A stretch of 64,000 nucleotides of DNA. Origin: Actinernus sp. WN-2022. Lineage: Eukaryota; Cnidaria; Anthozoa; Actiniaria; Actinernidae. The DNA lies in contig JAOWCC010000577.1 of NCBI GenBank assembly GCA_030867875.1, forward strand, positions 83,557,740 to 83,621,739, given 5' to 3'. Under the pieces are notes generated by a model. The model did no database searches and had not been told where the DNA came from. It was given only the letters and a program-made list of their open reading frames with translations. Both the position numbers and the translations under genes were made by a program. This document shows positions 1-10,455 of the stretch, piece after piece. Every line of letters begins with the position of its first letter. Position 1 is the stretch's first letter.

Positions 1-1480
1 ACGCCTGATTTTGTGATGTCGTGATTTTCAAATAATTCTTTGAATTCACTTTTTATTTTGCCTTCTGTTGCTACGAAACCGTTTGAAAATCAAGCCTATA
101 TTTAAACGTGTCTCCAAATTAACTCTAGAAGCCTGTTTGGGTTTATTAACAGCTAAACACCTATGAATATGGCTTTTACAGGCTTCGATTCGACTATATC
201 TAGTGATCTTTACAATACAATAGTCGGCTATTCAGTGAAACCTAGTGACGTCACTTGATCACGTGATAATCCCGAGAAAGCTATTCATATGACACGGTTA
301 TCATATACCAAAATAGACTAGAGGAAACAAGGTTTTCAAAAATATATGTTAGAATTTGTCCCTCGTTTTGGTACCAAATGGCCATTTTTGGGGTCCTGGC
401 TCATGGAGTATAAGGCTTCAGTTCTATGTCATCGCATGAGTCTAGTGTTCATCCATTCTGAGTGAGTGACAATGCTTTGTAAATAATATTGTCCAGTGCT
501 GTTTCTCTAGCTATTCGTTGGGCTGATACTAGTTTCCGGTTCAATTGTTGTCATATATATAGAATATGCTTTTCGCAACACTTGCATCCCTCCTGTACTT
601 AAGTGGAAGTCTTGACAAGGCATCTGCATTTGCTATGTCTGTTGAAGATTTGTATTTGACGTTATACTGATACAAGGAGAGAAGCAGTAATCAGTAAAGT
701 CTTGCTGCCTCAACAAGGGCGTGTGGTCGTGCACACATAAAATTGGGCCTTATAGGCACTTTAAGATACATATTGTTCAGTAAACATTTTCTGCTTAATG
801 TACATTCTAGATTGGTAGAATGTTTTAATGAATGTTAGTTGCATTTCTTTGCTCATGTTATAAATATTTATAAACTGCCTACCTTTACCATTCTTAATTC
901 TTCTTTTTCTTTCATTATTAACTGCAGATGTCCCCATGTCATTAGAAGCGCGAACCATGAAATCATAAAACCTGTCACACTGAAGCAACAGCTCATAATT
1001 CTCTTGAGTCGTTTTCACTACAAACCAAGTACTGTTTGTCTGCACCAATCTGTAGTACACACTGTACATATGGACAGAGCATTTGTTGTTTTCAGGTTGC
1101 TTCCACTTTAACGGAATGCTGCACCATGGCTGTTCCAGTTCGGTGTTAGTAATAGATGGGACACCGGGAATGTCTGATTACAGATAACAATAAACATGTT
1201 AGCATTCTACGTAATCACAAACATACCGTGTTAATTCGTTGAAAGTGGCATAATTAGTAGATACAGAGCTTTATAAAATATATTGGATAGTATGTGCATT
1301 CTGATTGGCTGTTGTGCATGTTTTCATGAGGATATGTAAACATGAAAGTGACGTCATAGTTGTTCTGAAATTAAAGAGTGTTCAGGTGTCCTAGGAAACG
1401 TGCACCTCTGGCATTTCATGAATTTTCGTCTTGAAAATATACAGCCCCTCCTGTTTTATTTATCTCGGAGTAAATGAAGT
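1..1480. other. Non-coding stretch, nothing recognised
   Basis: AT-rich sequence without a convincing gene. The short open frames near 761-1111 exist on both strands over the same bases and resemble no family I know, so I treat them as chance. Two CRE-like TGACGTCA octamers occur near 246 and 1350. No splice-flanked exon, tRNA or repeat structure stands out. Confidence 0.5.
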
Positions 1481-1483
1481 GAT

Positions 1484-1631
1484 AACTCACTCTTTTCAAT
1501 GCGAGGCAATCCTTTGTTTTTGCCAGGTTAGCCTCGGAGTGAGGGATAGTCAAAACGAGGCTAACCTGGCAAAAACGAAGGATTGCCTCGCTTTGAATCC
1601 AAGATGGCTACCAGGTGAAAAGAGTGAATTG
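1484..1631. mobile_element. Palindromic fold-back MITE
   Basis: Two 36-bp arms (1501-1536 and 1556-1591) are reverse complements with one mismatch, separated by a 19-bp loop. A second, outer pair containing TCACTCTTTTCA and its complement lies about 10-25 bp outside. The whole unit is about 150 bp and would fold into one long hairpin. It carries no coding sequence. A non-autonomous DNA transposon is the simplest reading, but I could not define a target duplication. Confidence 0.6.
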
Positions 1632-2964
1632 TAATAGATTATGTACACCGCCAAAATGGGCTAACTCTTGATGAACATAGCATTCGAAACAAATTGCAAA
1701 CTAACTTAAAGGCTATGTGACAAAAGGAACAATAGGAGGCGATAACTCGAAATAATACAAATTATATACACATTTTTTTTCTTAATCAAGGGCCTGATTA
1801 CTAGCCTCTGATTGGAAGTTGGTTGCTAAGCAACGGGCTTCTCCCTGGTGAAAGTTTGCAAATTTCTCTTCAGCTTGTGTGTACTTTTGTTCGAAAAAGC
1901 AAACAAATAAGGATTTAATGACGTCAAAAAGTTGATAGGTAGGTCAACGGAACTGTTAAGTGTTATTTTACAAATTTCTAATGGATATTTTGAGCGAATA
2001 CTGTGGTATTTGACGTGTATTTTGTCACTGCAAAGTTGACTTAGTCATTCTTGATTTTGACATTCGTTTGTTTCATGTTTGACAAAATAAGTCCAAAAGC
2101 ACCTCATTCCCGTTTTAAACCTTTCTGAAATTGCAAAGTTTAACCAAAAATTTCAAATAATTTTATTCCAAACACTGCGTATTTCTGTAGAGTTTCTTAC
2201 TCACGCATTCAATGCACTCGTGGAATCATTACCGGTTTTAAAAATGTGTAACATTTGCGAATAAACTATTAAAGACAAATCGAAAATGCATTTTCGTATT
2301 TTGTCTATTCATTTACCGTCATTATAATAAGGATATGAAGATAATGCAAATGAATACAGAGCAAGTCGAGTTGGAGTAAGTTTGATAGTGTTGCGGTCGT
2401 GTTGAACCATTGGCACTTGAGCACACTTTTGCTCGAAAAAAATCCCTCTATATTATAAACAAGTAATCGTATGAGCTCTCGACAATAGAGGTTTTGCACC
2501 ATCACGTTACTTGAGTTCCTAGTAACTGTTGCTACGCCACCATGTGGGATAGCAGGTAGAACTAAAATGCCGTACTGTTTGACTGAGCACGCAACTTATT
2601 TCTCCAACTACCGAAGACTGTGTGATAGAATCTGCCCAAAATCAAGAGACATGGAACATATTGCAGAATTTTTACATAAATCGGCTTGTCTATACTGAGA
2701 TTGATGTCTTTTAAGCGATCTTAGCAATGTTTCAAACTTTTATTAGCTGCGCTCACGACGGCTGAACTCTTTGATCGAGTTCATTGTCAACAGTAACTGC
2801 TCCTCTCACCTGATATACATATTGCATATTATTTAGTTTTAGGATGATCTTCGAAAACATCCAACAAGTTTTGGTTTAGCATTGCACCGGCTCACGAACT
2901 GTCTGAAATAAGACATGACGTCAATACATGGTCAATGCGGATTAATCTCGGGAAACATCTGGCA

Positions 2965-3030
2965 TCTCCCGGTTAGCTCAGTGGTTAAGCTCCGGTCTGT
3001 TGAGCGGGAGTTCGCGGGTTCAAACCCCGG

Positions 3031-3068
<38 letters not shown>

Positions 3069-3231
3069 TGGTGCTGCCTTTGTGAAACAACTGCAAATGG
3101 TTAGACCTTCACGTCTTCTCGGATAAGGACGTAAAATCGTAGGACTCCCGTCGGCCTCAAGTTTATCAGTCTCATCAGACTGTCACGAGTTACCGACGTT
3201 AAATAAAGTTACTTTACTTTACTTTACTTTA
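2965..3231 (+). mobile_element. tRNA-derived SINE, full-length-looking copy
   Basis: The 5' head is tRNA-like: it has an A-box (TTAGCTCAGTGG) and a nearly perfect B-box (GGTTCAAACCC), the internal RNA polymerase III promoter elements. A tRNA-unrelated body of about 150 bp follows, and the 3' end is a short tandem tail of TTTAC-type repeats (3207-3231). The same body occurs, diverged and inverted, at 63318-63488 and as a fragment at 46432-46530, which shows a dispersed family. It sits inside the TA-flanked element 2488-5250. SINEs need a partner LINE for mobility; nothing here shows which one. Confidence 0.85.
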
Positions 3232-3399
3232 CGTCACATCCCACGCGTTTTGAGATTTACCAAAAAAACTTTCAGAAACTTCTTCCTTGCATTTGCGGCG
3301 ATAAACCACGCCTGGCATAAGTTACCTCAAAATCGATCACTAAAAGCGAGCCAAAAATATATAAACCAGCACATCTTGTTTAATTCGCTGTCAAATTTA

Positions 3400-4348
3400 A
3401 CAAAATTTTCGTATGTTAATATTAAAATGAAATAACGTCTTTAGGATCAAACACATTTGTATATTGACGTTGGTGTGACGTCATAACGAACGACTCCTTT
3501 TAAGGTCAAATTCTGCGTTACCTATACGTTTGAAATAAAGCACGTTATCACAACAACATAAATATGTGTTTTTGATTGCCGCAATTTTAAAGTCTTTACG
3601 ATAAACATTTGCTGAGTTATTAAGAACTGAAGTTTCCTGTGACGTCACATTTTCTGACGTCATGGGTCTGACATCAGTCATGCTTCCTAAATTGAATAAA
3701 CATAAAAAGACCATATTGTGACTATTCAATGTACAGTAAGTACAGTTCCTCTTTAAAACCCGAAAAATACTTGAATAGTTATTTTTAAAAGACGTTTTCA
3801 AAAATATATGACGTCATAATGACGTTTCCTCTTTTTCACTGGGAATTTTAAAGTATTTGCTCTCAAAAATCGAAAATTCTAAAAACATACGGTTGTGGGT
3901 ACCAATTTACTCTTTTGATTGCTAGATTATCGTAAACAAATATTTTAAACTCTAAAAGATGAATGAAGAAGTTATTTTGTAAATGGTTCTGCATTGAATA
4001 TTTCCCGCCAAATGTTGGCGGGAAAATTGCCAAAATTCAAAATTTAATAACTTTTCTCCCTCTTAACCAATCGAACTCGGGTTTTCGGTTTCTTTGTTGT
4101 CGACATGATGGGAAATCGAAAATATAAAATTTACTGGTGTTCAAGGTAATTGAAAACATCGAGAAACCTATTATAAATGGATACATGACGTAACTGTGAC
4201 GTCATCAAGATGTCTACGGTAGATCAAATCATCGGATTTTGTTTAGGTCGTCGGTCTTCATCATCCCACAAAAATTGAATCTTCTATGTTGGAAACTTTT
4301 GAAAATATAGCAAAGTGATAGATTTTAGGGTCATTCGTGCCAAGCGTG
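3400..4348 (-). mobile_element. Old CACTA/EnSpm-like non-autonomous element
   Basis: This is a diverged relative of the elements at 5295, 19676, 54332 and 59939. Shared landmarks are several TGACGTCA octamers (near 3477, 3640, 3657, 3810 and 4198), the palindrome around CCCGCCAAATGTTGGCGGG (4005-4025), and a right end (4322-4348) resembling the family terminus that ends in CGTG. The left end is not clearly preserved, so 3400 is approximate. No coding capacity. Confidence 0.55.
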
Positions 4349-5801
4349 AACTGGGACAGACGAGGACGCTTCTCTTATATTCTGTCACTGGATTCTCGGT
4401 TTGTAGGGGTGCTTATTGGTGTAGCTGATTAATTATTTTCTGGGGTTAGAGTTCTTTGTATCTCGGAGTATTGTTTTGCATTAGAAGACAATAGTTTTCT
4501 TTGTTTTACGTCATGTGGTGAGCTGTAACACCAACAAACCCCCATTTGTTGTTATCAAGCAATATGCTAATTTGTCAAGCATTTGGTAATGAACACAAAA
4601 CAATGGCGGGTGTCGATGAGAATAACATGAACACACGTTTCACCAAGAATAAAAGCCCTTCATTTTTGTCTAGATTTTAGAACGAATTAATTATAGCATA
4701 AAAAAGGGCGATGAAACTCATTAGCTTCACAGCAGAAGTTTGATCATTGTTTGAAGGCAACCAGTTTGCTTAGCTAAGTTATCTCGGCCGACAACACTTA
4801 TAATGGTCCTAAATGAAAGAAACACTGAAGAGAACTTATAGTTTTATTTTAGTTACTATATATACATCGTTTACGATGACTTACGTTTTTTCCCGATAAG
4901 ATTAATGCTTCACGCTCAAATGCATTGTTTGCATTCTATAAACGCACCATATAGTTACTTATAAACATCAAATCAGAACATTCTGCTCTATATGAAAATA
5001 GTTAGGCGGATGAGTATAGACCAGTGGTAAGTTAGTATAAACTTAAATTACAGGGAAACTTAGTTCAGAAACCTTCGTTGTCAAAGTGATTTTTAATATA
5101 TTATTGAACTTTGCTCAAATTTAGGTAGTCAATATTTAATCACTCGAACTCCGGCGCTCAGTCAAACAGTACGCCATTTTGGTTCTGCCTGCCACAAACA
5201 TGGCGGCGTAGCAACAGTTGCTAGGAAGTTACGTGATAGTGCAAAACCTCTATTATATCACACTTGACACGGTTCTTCATAGGGGTGAAACTCTCACAGT
5301 GGGCACAAACGACTATAAAAACGGCATGAGTCCTAAATTTTGAAACGTTTTTAACGTAGACGATTGAATTTTGGTAGGTGGGTGTAGAATCGTAAAAGGA
5401 ATATAACGTTATAATTTAAGCTATGTTAATACATAATGATGTCACGATGACGTAATTTATCAATTTCTAATACTTCTTATAACTGTTCATTACCTCTAAA
5501 ACGGCATGTTATATATTGTTAAAATCTGCTTGTGATGAGAATGAAGGAAATGAAAATTCGATGTTGATTGGTTAAGGAAATCAAAAGTTATGAAAGTTTG
5601 AATTTCTGCAATTTTCCCGCGGGAAATAAACAACACAAAAGCATTTATAAAAGTATCGCTTAATTCATATTTTAGAGTTGTAAATACTTTTGCGTGACGT
5701 TTTGTCAAATCATAAATTAAAACATGTTGGTGGCTAAAATCGTATGTTTTTAGAATTTTGATTTGTTTTTCTGTCCATAACCGGATTAAAATTTAATATT
5801 A

Positions 5802-6048
5802 AGTAAACAAGTCCAAGGACTAAAGAAAAGCTGATCGAACAACGTATGTATTGAGAATTCTACGATATTTCGGTGGTGTAGTCGAATAACCATAATTAGA
5901 ATAGACCTACGGTTCAAAACATAACGTAACTAATAATAAAAAGTAGCCAAAATGTTGGCTGGTTTGGCTAGCCGAAATATCGTAGAATTATCAATATATA
6001 AGTTGTTCGAACAGCTTTAAATTTCTGTAGTTCATGGACCTGTTTACT
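5802..6048. mobile_element. Palindromic MITE with TA target duplication
   Basis: The two halves are imperfect inverted repeats: the left starts AGTAAACAAGTCCAAGGAC and the right ends GTCCATG...TGTTTACT read on the other strand. Both arms contain the ATTCTACGATATTTCGG motif. TA lies on each side (5800-5801, 6049-6050). About 247 bp, no ORF. It lies inside the CACTA-like element 5295-7425 and so is younger than it. Confidence 0.65.
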
Positions 6049-6279
6049 TATAATAGTATTTTTGGATGATCAGATCTCTCCAAAATATCCAACGTACCAT
6101 CGACAGAATTGTCGTATACGGTTTTTTTTGTAATTGAGAATGTAATTGTAATTCTTTTTTACAATTGCCTTTATTTATCCTACAAACACTTAACTTTACA
6201 TTTGCAATGGTGCAAAACTAAACACACAGAAAAAGAAGTGCTTACCTACGAAACAAAAACATATTACAATTTACGCAGT

Positions 6280-6955
6280 ACAAATTTCCTTCAGTCATTA
6301 CATTTTCAGCTCGTTTTAGCCAGTCATATATGGGTTGCCATTTTGTTTGGAATTTTTCATCTTTTTGTTTCTTGATGGCAGATTATCTTTCAATGAATGA
6401 TTTTTTTGCGTAAGAGGATAAGGAGGCTTTCAAAACAGAAGGACGTATTTCTTATAAACGATGTATACATCAATTATGAAACTTTGCAATTATCAATACA
6501 TGGTTTAGCAATTTATTATTTTCAATAGGATCAAAAAGACCGTACAGGATATGTGCGATGTTTAGGTTTAACGTTTGCGATGTGTTTTTTAACCACCATT
6601 TCTTGAAACATTCCCAGAAAGTTTTTGCTACGACACATTGGGCGAACATATGTTCTAAAGTGTGTCTCTCAACACAGAACGGGCATTGATCGCTGTCTTT
6701 TATTTTTACTTTGAAGAGGAAATCATTTGTAGCAAGAATGTTGTGGTTAATCTTGTATTGGAATATGCTTAATTTTATCTCTTTTGTAATAGCGAACGGA
6801 AGTGTGTAAATTTCTTTTAACTTATTTTCGGGTACCCCTTGGCTTTTTAGTTTTCTTTGAGCAGTTGGTGTTTTGAATTGTTGCTCTATGAGTACTCCGT
6901 GAGTCTTTTTGGCTGTTTTTGCTATTTTTAAAATGTAAGTCACATTTTCGGCCAC
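6280..6955 (-). pseudogene. L1/Tx1-type non-LTR retrotransposon ORF2, C-terminal fragment
   Basis: A minus-strand open frame (6955 down to 6470, 161 aa) has the C-terminal region of an L1-like ORF2. It shows the linker (TPTAQRKLKSQG), a helical segment, and a zinc-knuckle-type motif CPFCVERHTLEHMFAQC (Cys-x2-Cys...His...Cys), which is characteristic downstream of the reverse transcriptase domain in L1/Tx1 elements. After the stop near 6470 the next frame continues with a recognisable tail ending near KWQPIYDWLKRAEN (to about 6290), so the fragment is frameshifted or stop-interrupted. The RT domain itself is absent: this is a 5'-truncated dead copy. The first residues near 6920-6955 are probably host CACTA-like sequence read through by chance. 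Confidence 0.75.
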
Positions 6956-7512
6956 GTCATTATGCCGTCATACCTTTTTATGCATGTCCATAGAAAAAAA
7001 CGTTTTGAGTGATTTTCGAGTTTTATTGATGAAATGCACTAGTCTGGCACTCAAAAGTCACATGTTTTCTGTTCTTGATTTTGTTTACAATAGGCAACCT
7101 TATTTAGGTATGACCCCTGATGTCACTAAATATGACGTCATAACAACAGTCATTCCTATATAACTTTGGCTGTAATCATCGTAGAATGTTCAGATTTGCC
7201 CCAAATGAAGGTGTGTCAAGAAGGCCATTTGATGGTGTAGTCTGTAACTTTTATTAAAGGGGGAATTTCCCCCAAAAAGGAGGATTCACTTATAAAGTCA
7301 CAACAACGTCATCATACTAATTCACCAATATTTCTTCAAATTCAGACTATAAATAAAGCAATGGTTTTAATTTGAATTATTTGGTCACGCTCAATGATGC
7401 CGTTTATGACATTCTTGATGTTCATCTAAAAGCACAAAAGGAACATGATTCTTAAAATTGATGTCTCATTGAAGTATGATATGCGTCACGCATGACCTGA
7501 TTACATTTTTAC

Positions 7513-7809
7513 CTTTGTTCGTCTTGCTATTGACTGGGGGAGACGATATTCCTTCCCCCTTCCCGTTATAGGCAAGCACCGTCAGTTGGTAATTGGTACA
7601 CTTGTAAAGGCCAGTCAATACGATGCTTGAACTTCTATTGTCTACTTTGTAGCGAGTATAATTTGGCTCTACTTTTTTCTTTATAGAAACCACGTAGCCT
7701 CTGAAGTCATTTCTCTGGTGTTTGAGTGGTAAGAACGTCCAGTTGACAATCAGTGACGTGGAGCTGTTAGCCGTAACTGTCAGGTTTTGTGGAAATGTTG
7801 TTGGAGGTT
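7513..7809 (-). CDS. Exon encoding one fibronectin type III domain
   Basis: The minus strand encodes a complete FN3 beta-sandwich repeat. It begins PPTTFPQNLTVTANSSTSLI, has the conserved Trp in VNWTFLP, then GYVVSIKKK, the Leu of IVLTGLYKCTNYQLTVLAYN, and ends ISSPPVNSKT. A 3' splice acceptor (TTTCCTAG) lies just upstream and a 5' donor (G/GTAAAA) just downstream, giving a 297-bp exon whose length divides by three. The exon begins and ends in phase 1, the usual arrangement for shuffled FN3 exons in receptors and adhesion proteins. The fold mediates extracellular binding. The parent gene cannot be named, because no other exon of it is recognisable in the window. Position Cys in YKCTNY is unusual but tolerated. 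Confidence 0.75.
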
Positions 7810-7814
7810 CTAGG

Positions 7815-9480
7815 AAATATGTGGTAAATAGGAATTTTACAGTCATTGCGCGTTATAGCAATAGGTATGTTCATGTATAGGTTCAAGGAAATATGAATAT
7901 AACCTCCTAATGGAGAACTCGTGGATATACAAATGTTAATTGTATGTTTTAGAAAAAGTGGATATTTAACAATTATTCTGTGAGTCGAAGTAAATAGTGG
8001 CAGAATATTATAAAAGCCACTATTCACCGAGTTTGAATAGAATAATTGCTTTAATATATAACAAAGAGGTAACCTAAAAATAGTCATCAAGGAACGTATT
8101 AAAATATTGTTTAAAAATATTCCCGCTTTATTCTGAAACGTGACAATGTTGACACACGTGCTTTTACGGCAAACTCGACGCAGGTCATTCAGTTCAAGGA
8201 AAAGGCGAGGCAAAGTACACGAGCTTGAAGTGCTTACAGTTCTAAAAGTGCCGTAAAACTTGTCAAAGCTGTTTACCGGCATCCAATGACAAATACCAAT
8301 CAATCAAATATTTATAACTGTTTACTATGAAATCAAATGGTTGCTGCCCAACAAACCTCCTCCCTTGTGTGCCAATAAACGTGTTTAAACCTCTATAAAT
8401 AGAAGTGACTTTAATTTACTTTAAAGTTACTTAACTTCAGGTGAGGACTGAATGAACAAATTGTAAACGAGCCACCTAAAATGAGGCCATGTGCTGGCAG
8501 GATCGGTGTCGAGAAATGCTAGTTTTCTTCAATGGAATATTTGTTCTTTTTTTTCGTGCCCGAGCGTATAGAAATATTACGGATAGAGGAGAAGAGATAT
8601 TAAATCTTATTTTGTAAAATTTGCTAACAATAATTGTCATTTCTGACAAGCGAACATCAAACACTATCTGCCCCTGCCCCGAACCATACAAACCAAGTGT
8701 TTTTGCATTAACATGTCCACGTTTTCAGATGAACAGTAACCGTTCGAGGAAGCAATGCTATATTAACATTGCAGCTTTAAACAAAATAAACTGACTGATC
8801 GATCAAGTAACAACTGACCCAAGTTTAGGAACATTTATTGACTTTATCACCGTGAAACGATCCCGTGCAAGGAAGCTAGACAGTCCTTTAATTCCTTTCG
8901 GCGAAGTTCAAATATTATCCACCCCTACCCTGGGCGAATGATACAAATCGCCGAATGTTTTGACAGTTCCACGTTAAAAATGAGCAATAGCCACCGTTAA
9001 TTATCCAGAGCGCCATACAGTGGATAGCGACTGATGAACAAAAGTGCCGATTTTCTGGGAATATTTGAGGGTAAATCGGCGTTTTAGACAGCTTGAGTTA
9101 CCAAACTTGTCAAAATGTTCACGCACTCGCCAACAGCCCTACAATTTGCCGCCTAATAAACTCTCTTAAACGTTCACAAATCGCAAAGCTCCTAGGCCTC
9201 AACACTAAGCGGTAAAGGCCATAAGTTACCCGAAACATTGCATACACAAACGTTATTTATTCCACTACGCAAGTATGCTTGCATGTTTATCCCCACTGTT
9301 TATCATGTGTTTTGCTCTTCATAAAGCGCAGCAATTTTTTAAATATATTCCTCATTTTCGAACAGACACTTCAAACTCAAGCGCCTGCAATGTTTTAATA
9401 CAATCAGTTGTCAAAGAGGTAGCCCAAAATCACATATGCCTAATGGTCAGCGGTCTGGAACAAGATGGCGGATAATTTTA
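7815..9480. other. Non-coding stretch with a weak direct duplication
   Basis: No convincing exon. Two blocks, roughly 8645-8745 and 8900-9000, resemble each other (shared CCCCT-CCC, ATACAAA and GTTTT landmarks followed by CCACGTT), which suggests an old local duplication. The minus-strand open frame 8303-7767 overlaps the FN3 exon in another frame and resembles nothing. It could hold intron sequence of the FN3 gene or its 5' flank. Confidence 0.4.
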
Positions 9481-9587
9481 ACGCTCCGTTCCGGGATTCT
9501 AATATGCCTCACGTTCGTACTATGTTCTGTTATATTGACGTAAATTAGCCAAACTTTGTTTTAAATAATTCCATTAGACCGTTTACC

Positions 9588-10364
9588 ATGTCTGCGGAGA
9601 GAGAGGAACTTGAAAACATGCTTGAAAAGATGTTTGACAAAAAGCTGGAACCGATTACGAAATCGATGGATTTAATCAGCCACAAGTATGATGTGTTTCT
9701 TAAGGAACTACAGAAAATGCAAGAAGTTAACAAAGAAATTAGTGCCGAAAATAAGATACTGAAGTCAGAAGTTTCGAAACTTAATAACGAGCTCAATCAA
9801 CAGAAAGAAGCGTTGGACTTCCAAGAACAGTACTCCCGAAGGGATTGTTTAGAATTCAGAGAGATTCCATTCCAGCCAGGCGAGGATACCAACAAACTTG
9901 TCATCTCTATTGCTTCTCTACTTCAAGTGAAGGTTGAAGAAAATGATATTTCAGTGAGCCACCGACTACCATCGTCTACCCAAAGAGCATCAAATGTTAA
10001 CCATCCACCAGCGATCATTGCCAAGTTTGTGAGAAGGGATGTCAGAGATCGAGTATACAGTGCTAGAAAGAATCTGAATGATTTCAACACAAGTGATCTG
10101 GGTCTTGGCAGAATCTCAGAGAATAAGATATTCATTGGAGAAAGTCTAACCCAAAGGAATAAGGAGCTGTTTTGGAGTTGCCTTCAACTTAAGAGGGATC
10201 TAAAGTTTAAATTCATCTGGTCCAATGCAGGGCGTATATACCTTAGAAAGGACTCTAATTCATCTGCCAAACGAATCTCATCACTCAAAGATCTTGAGAT
10301 GATCAGGAATACCCATTTAAATAGAAATGTGGAGAATACACGTGTACATGAATTTAGTGGCTAA
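9588..10364 (+). CDS. LINE ORF1 protein: coiled coil plus nucleic-acid-binding domain
   Basis: 258 aa. Residues about 15-90 are heptad-rich (repeated Leu/Ile with Lys/Glu) and predict a long coiled coil for trimerisation. A conserved block follows that contains EQYSRRDCLEFREIP, then an RRM-like and C-terminal domain with PPAIIAKFVRRDVRDRVY and IFIGESLTQRNKELFWSC, typical of ORF1 proteins of L1- and CR1-like elements (the transposase_22-type fold). These proteins coat element RNA and act as nucleic acid chaperones. The start ATG follows a leader with no competing long frame. ORF2 begins 91 bp after its stop. No disabling mutation is visible. Confidence 0.85.
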   Translation: MSAEREELENMLEKMFDKKLEPITKSMDLISHKYDVFLKELQKMQEVNKEISAENKILKSEVSKLNNELNQQKEALDFQEQYSRRDCLEFREIPFQPGEDTNKLVISIASLLQVKVEENDISVSHRLPSSTQRASNVNHPPAIIAKFVRRDVRDRVYSARKNLNDFNTSDLGLGRISENKIFIGESLTQRNKELFWSCLQLKRDLKFKFIWSNAGRIYLRKDSNSSAKRISSLKDLEMIRNTHLNRNVENTRVHEFSG

Positions 10365-10455
10365 CTTCCATTGTGGAAAAGTTTACTGGTTAGTGTATTC
10401 GTGGCAGCTCCTAAAATACAAGAAGTCTGAGTTAATTAAATATTAATTAATTGCC

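Larger units (their letters stand above)
2488..5250. mobile_element. TA-flanked inverted-repeat transposon, non-autonomous, with nested insertions
   Basis: About 100 bp at 2488-2590 (starting GAGGTTTTGCAC) is the diverged reverse complement of 5150-5250 (ending GTGCAAAACCTC). TA flanks both sides (2486-2487 and 5251-5252), as expected for Tc1/mariner-like insertion. The inverted repeats include the stretch that reads like CTAGCAACTGTTGCTACGCC on both ends. No transposase frame is visible inside. The interior instead holds a SINE (2965-3231) and a decayed CACTA-like element (about 3400-4348), so both inserted later. Superfamily is inferred from the TA dinucleotide only. Confidence 0.55.
5295..7425 (+). 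mobile_element. CACTA/EnSpm-like element, second copy, with nested MITE and L1 fragment
   Basis: The left terminus (CACAGTGGGCACAAACGAC at 5295) matches the terminus of the copy at 19676. The right side (7376-7425) contains the same subterminal TTTGGTCACGCTCAATGATG and a degenerate end. The family sequence is split by a palindromic TA-flanked MITE (5802-6048) and an L1/Tx1-type fragment (about 6280-6915). Family-typical CRE octamers and a CCCGCGGG version of the E2F-like palindrome (around 5615) are present. No transposase. The exact right end is uncertain. Confidence 0.6.

Noticed and set aside
2965..3040. Functional tRNA gene
   Set aside because: A- and B-boxes are good, but the unit continues into a body and simple tail that recur elsewhere as a SINE.
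7767..8303. 178-aa minus-strand open frame
   Set aside because: It overlaps the FN3 exon in another frame, shows no domain and includes the splice acceptor region.
9545..10135. Minus-strand open frames over LINE ORF1
   Set aside because: Antisense shadows of the ORF1 coding sequence.
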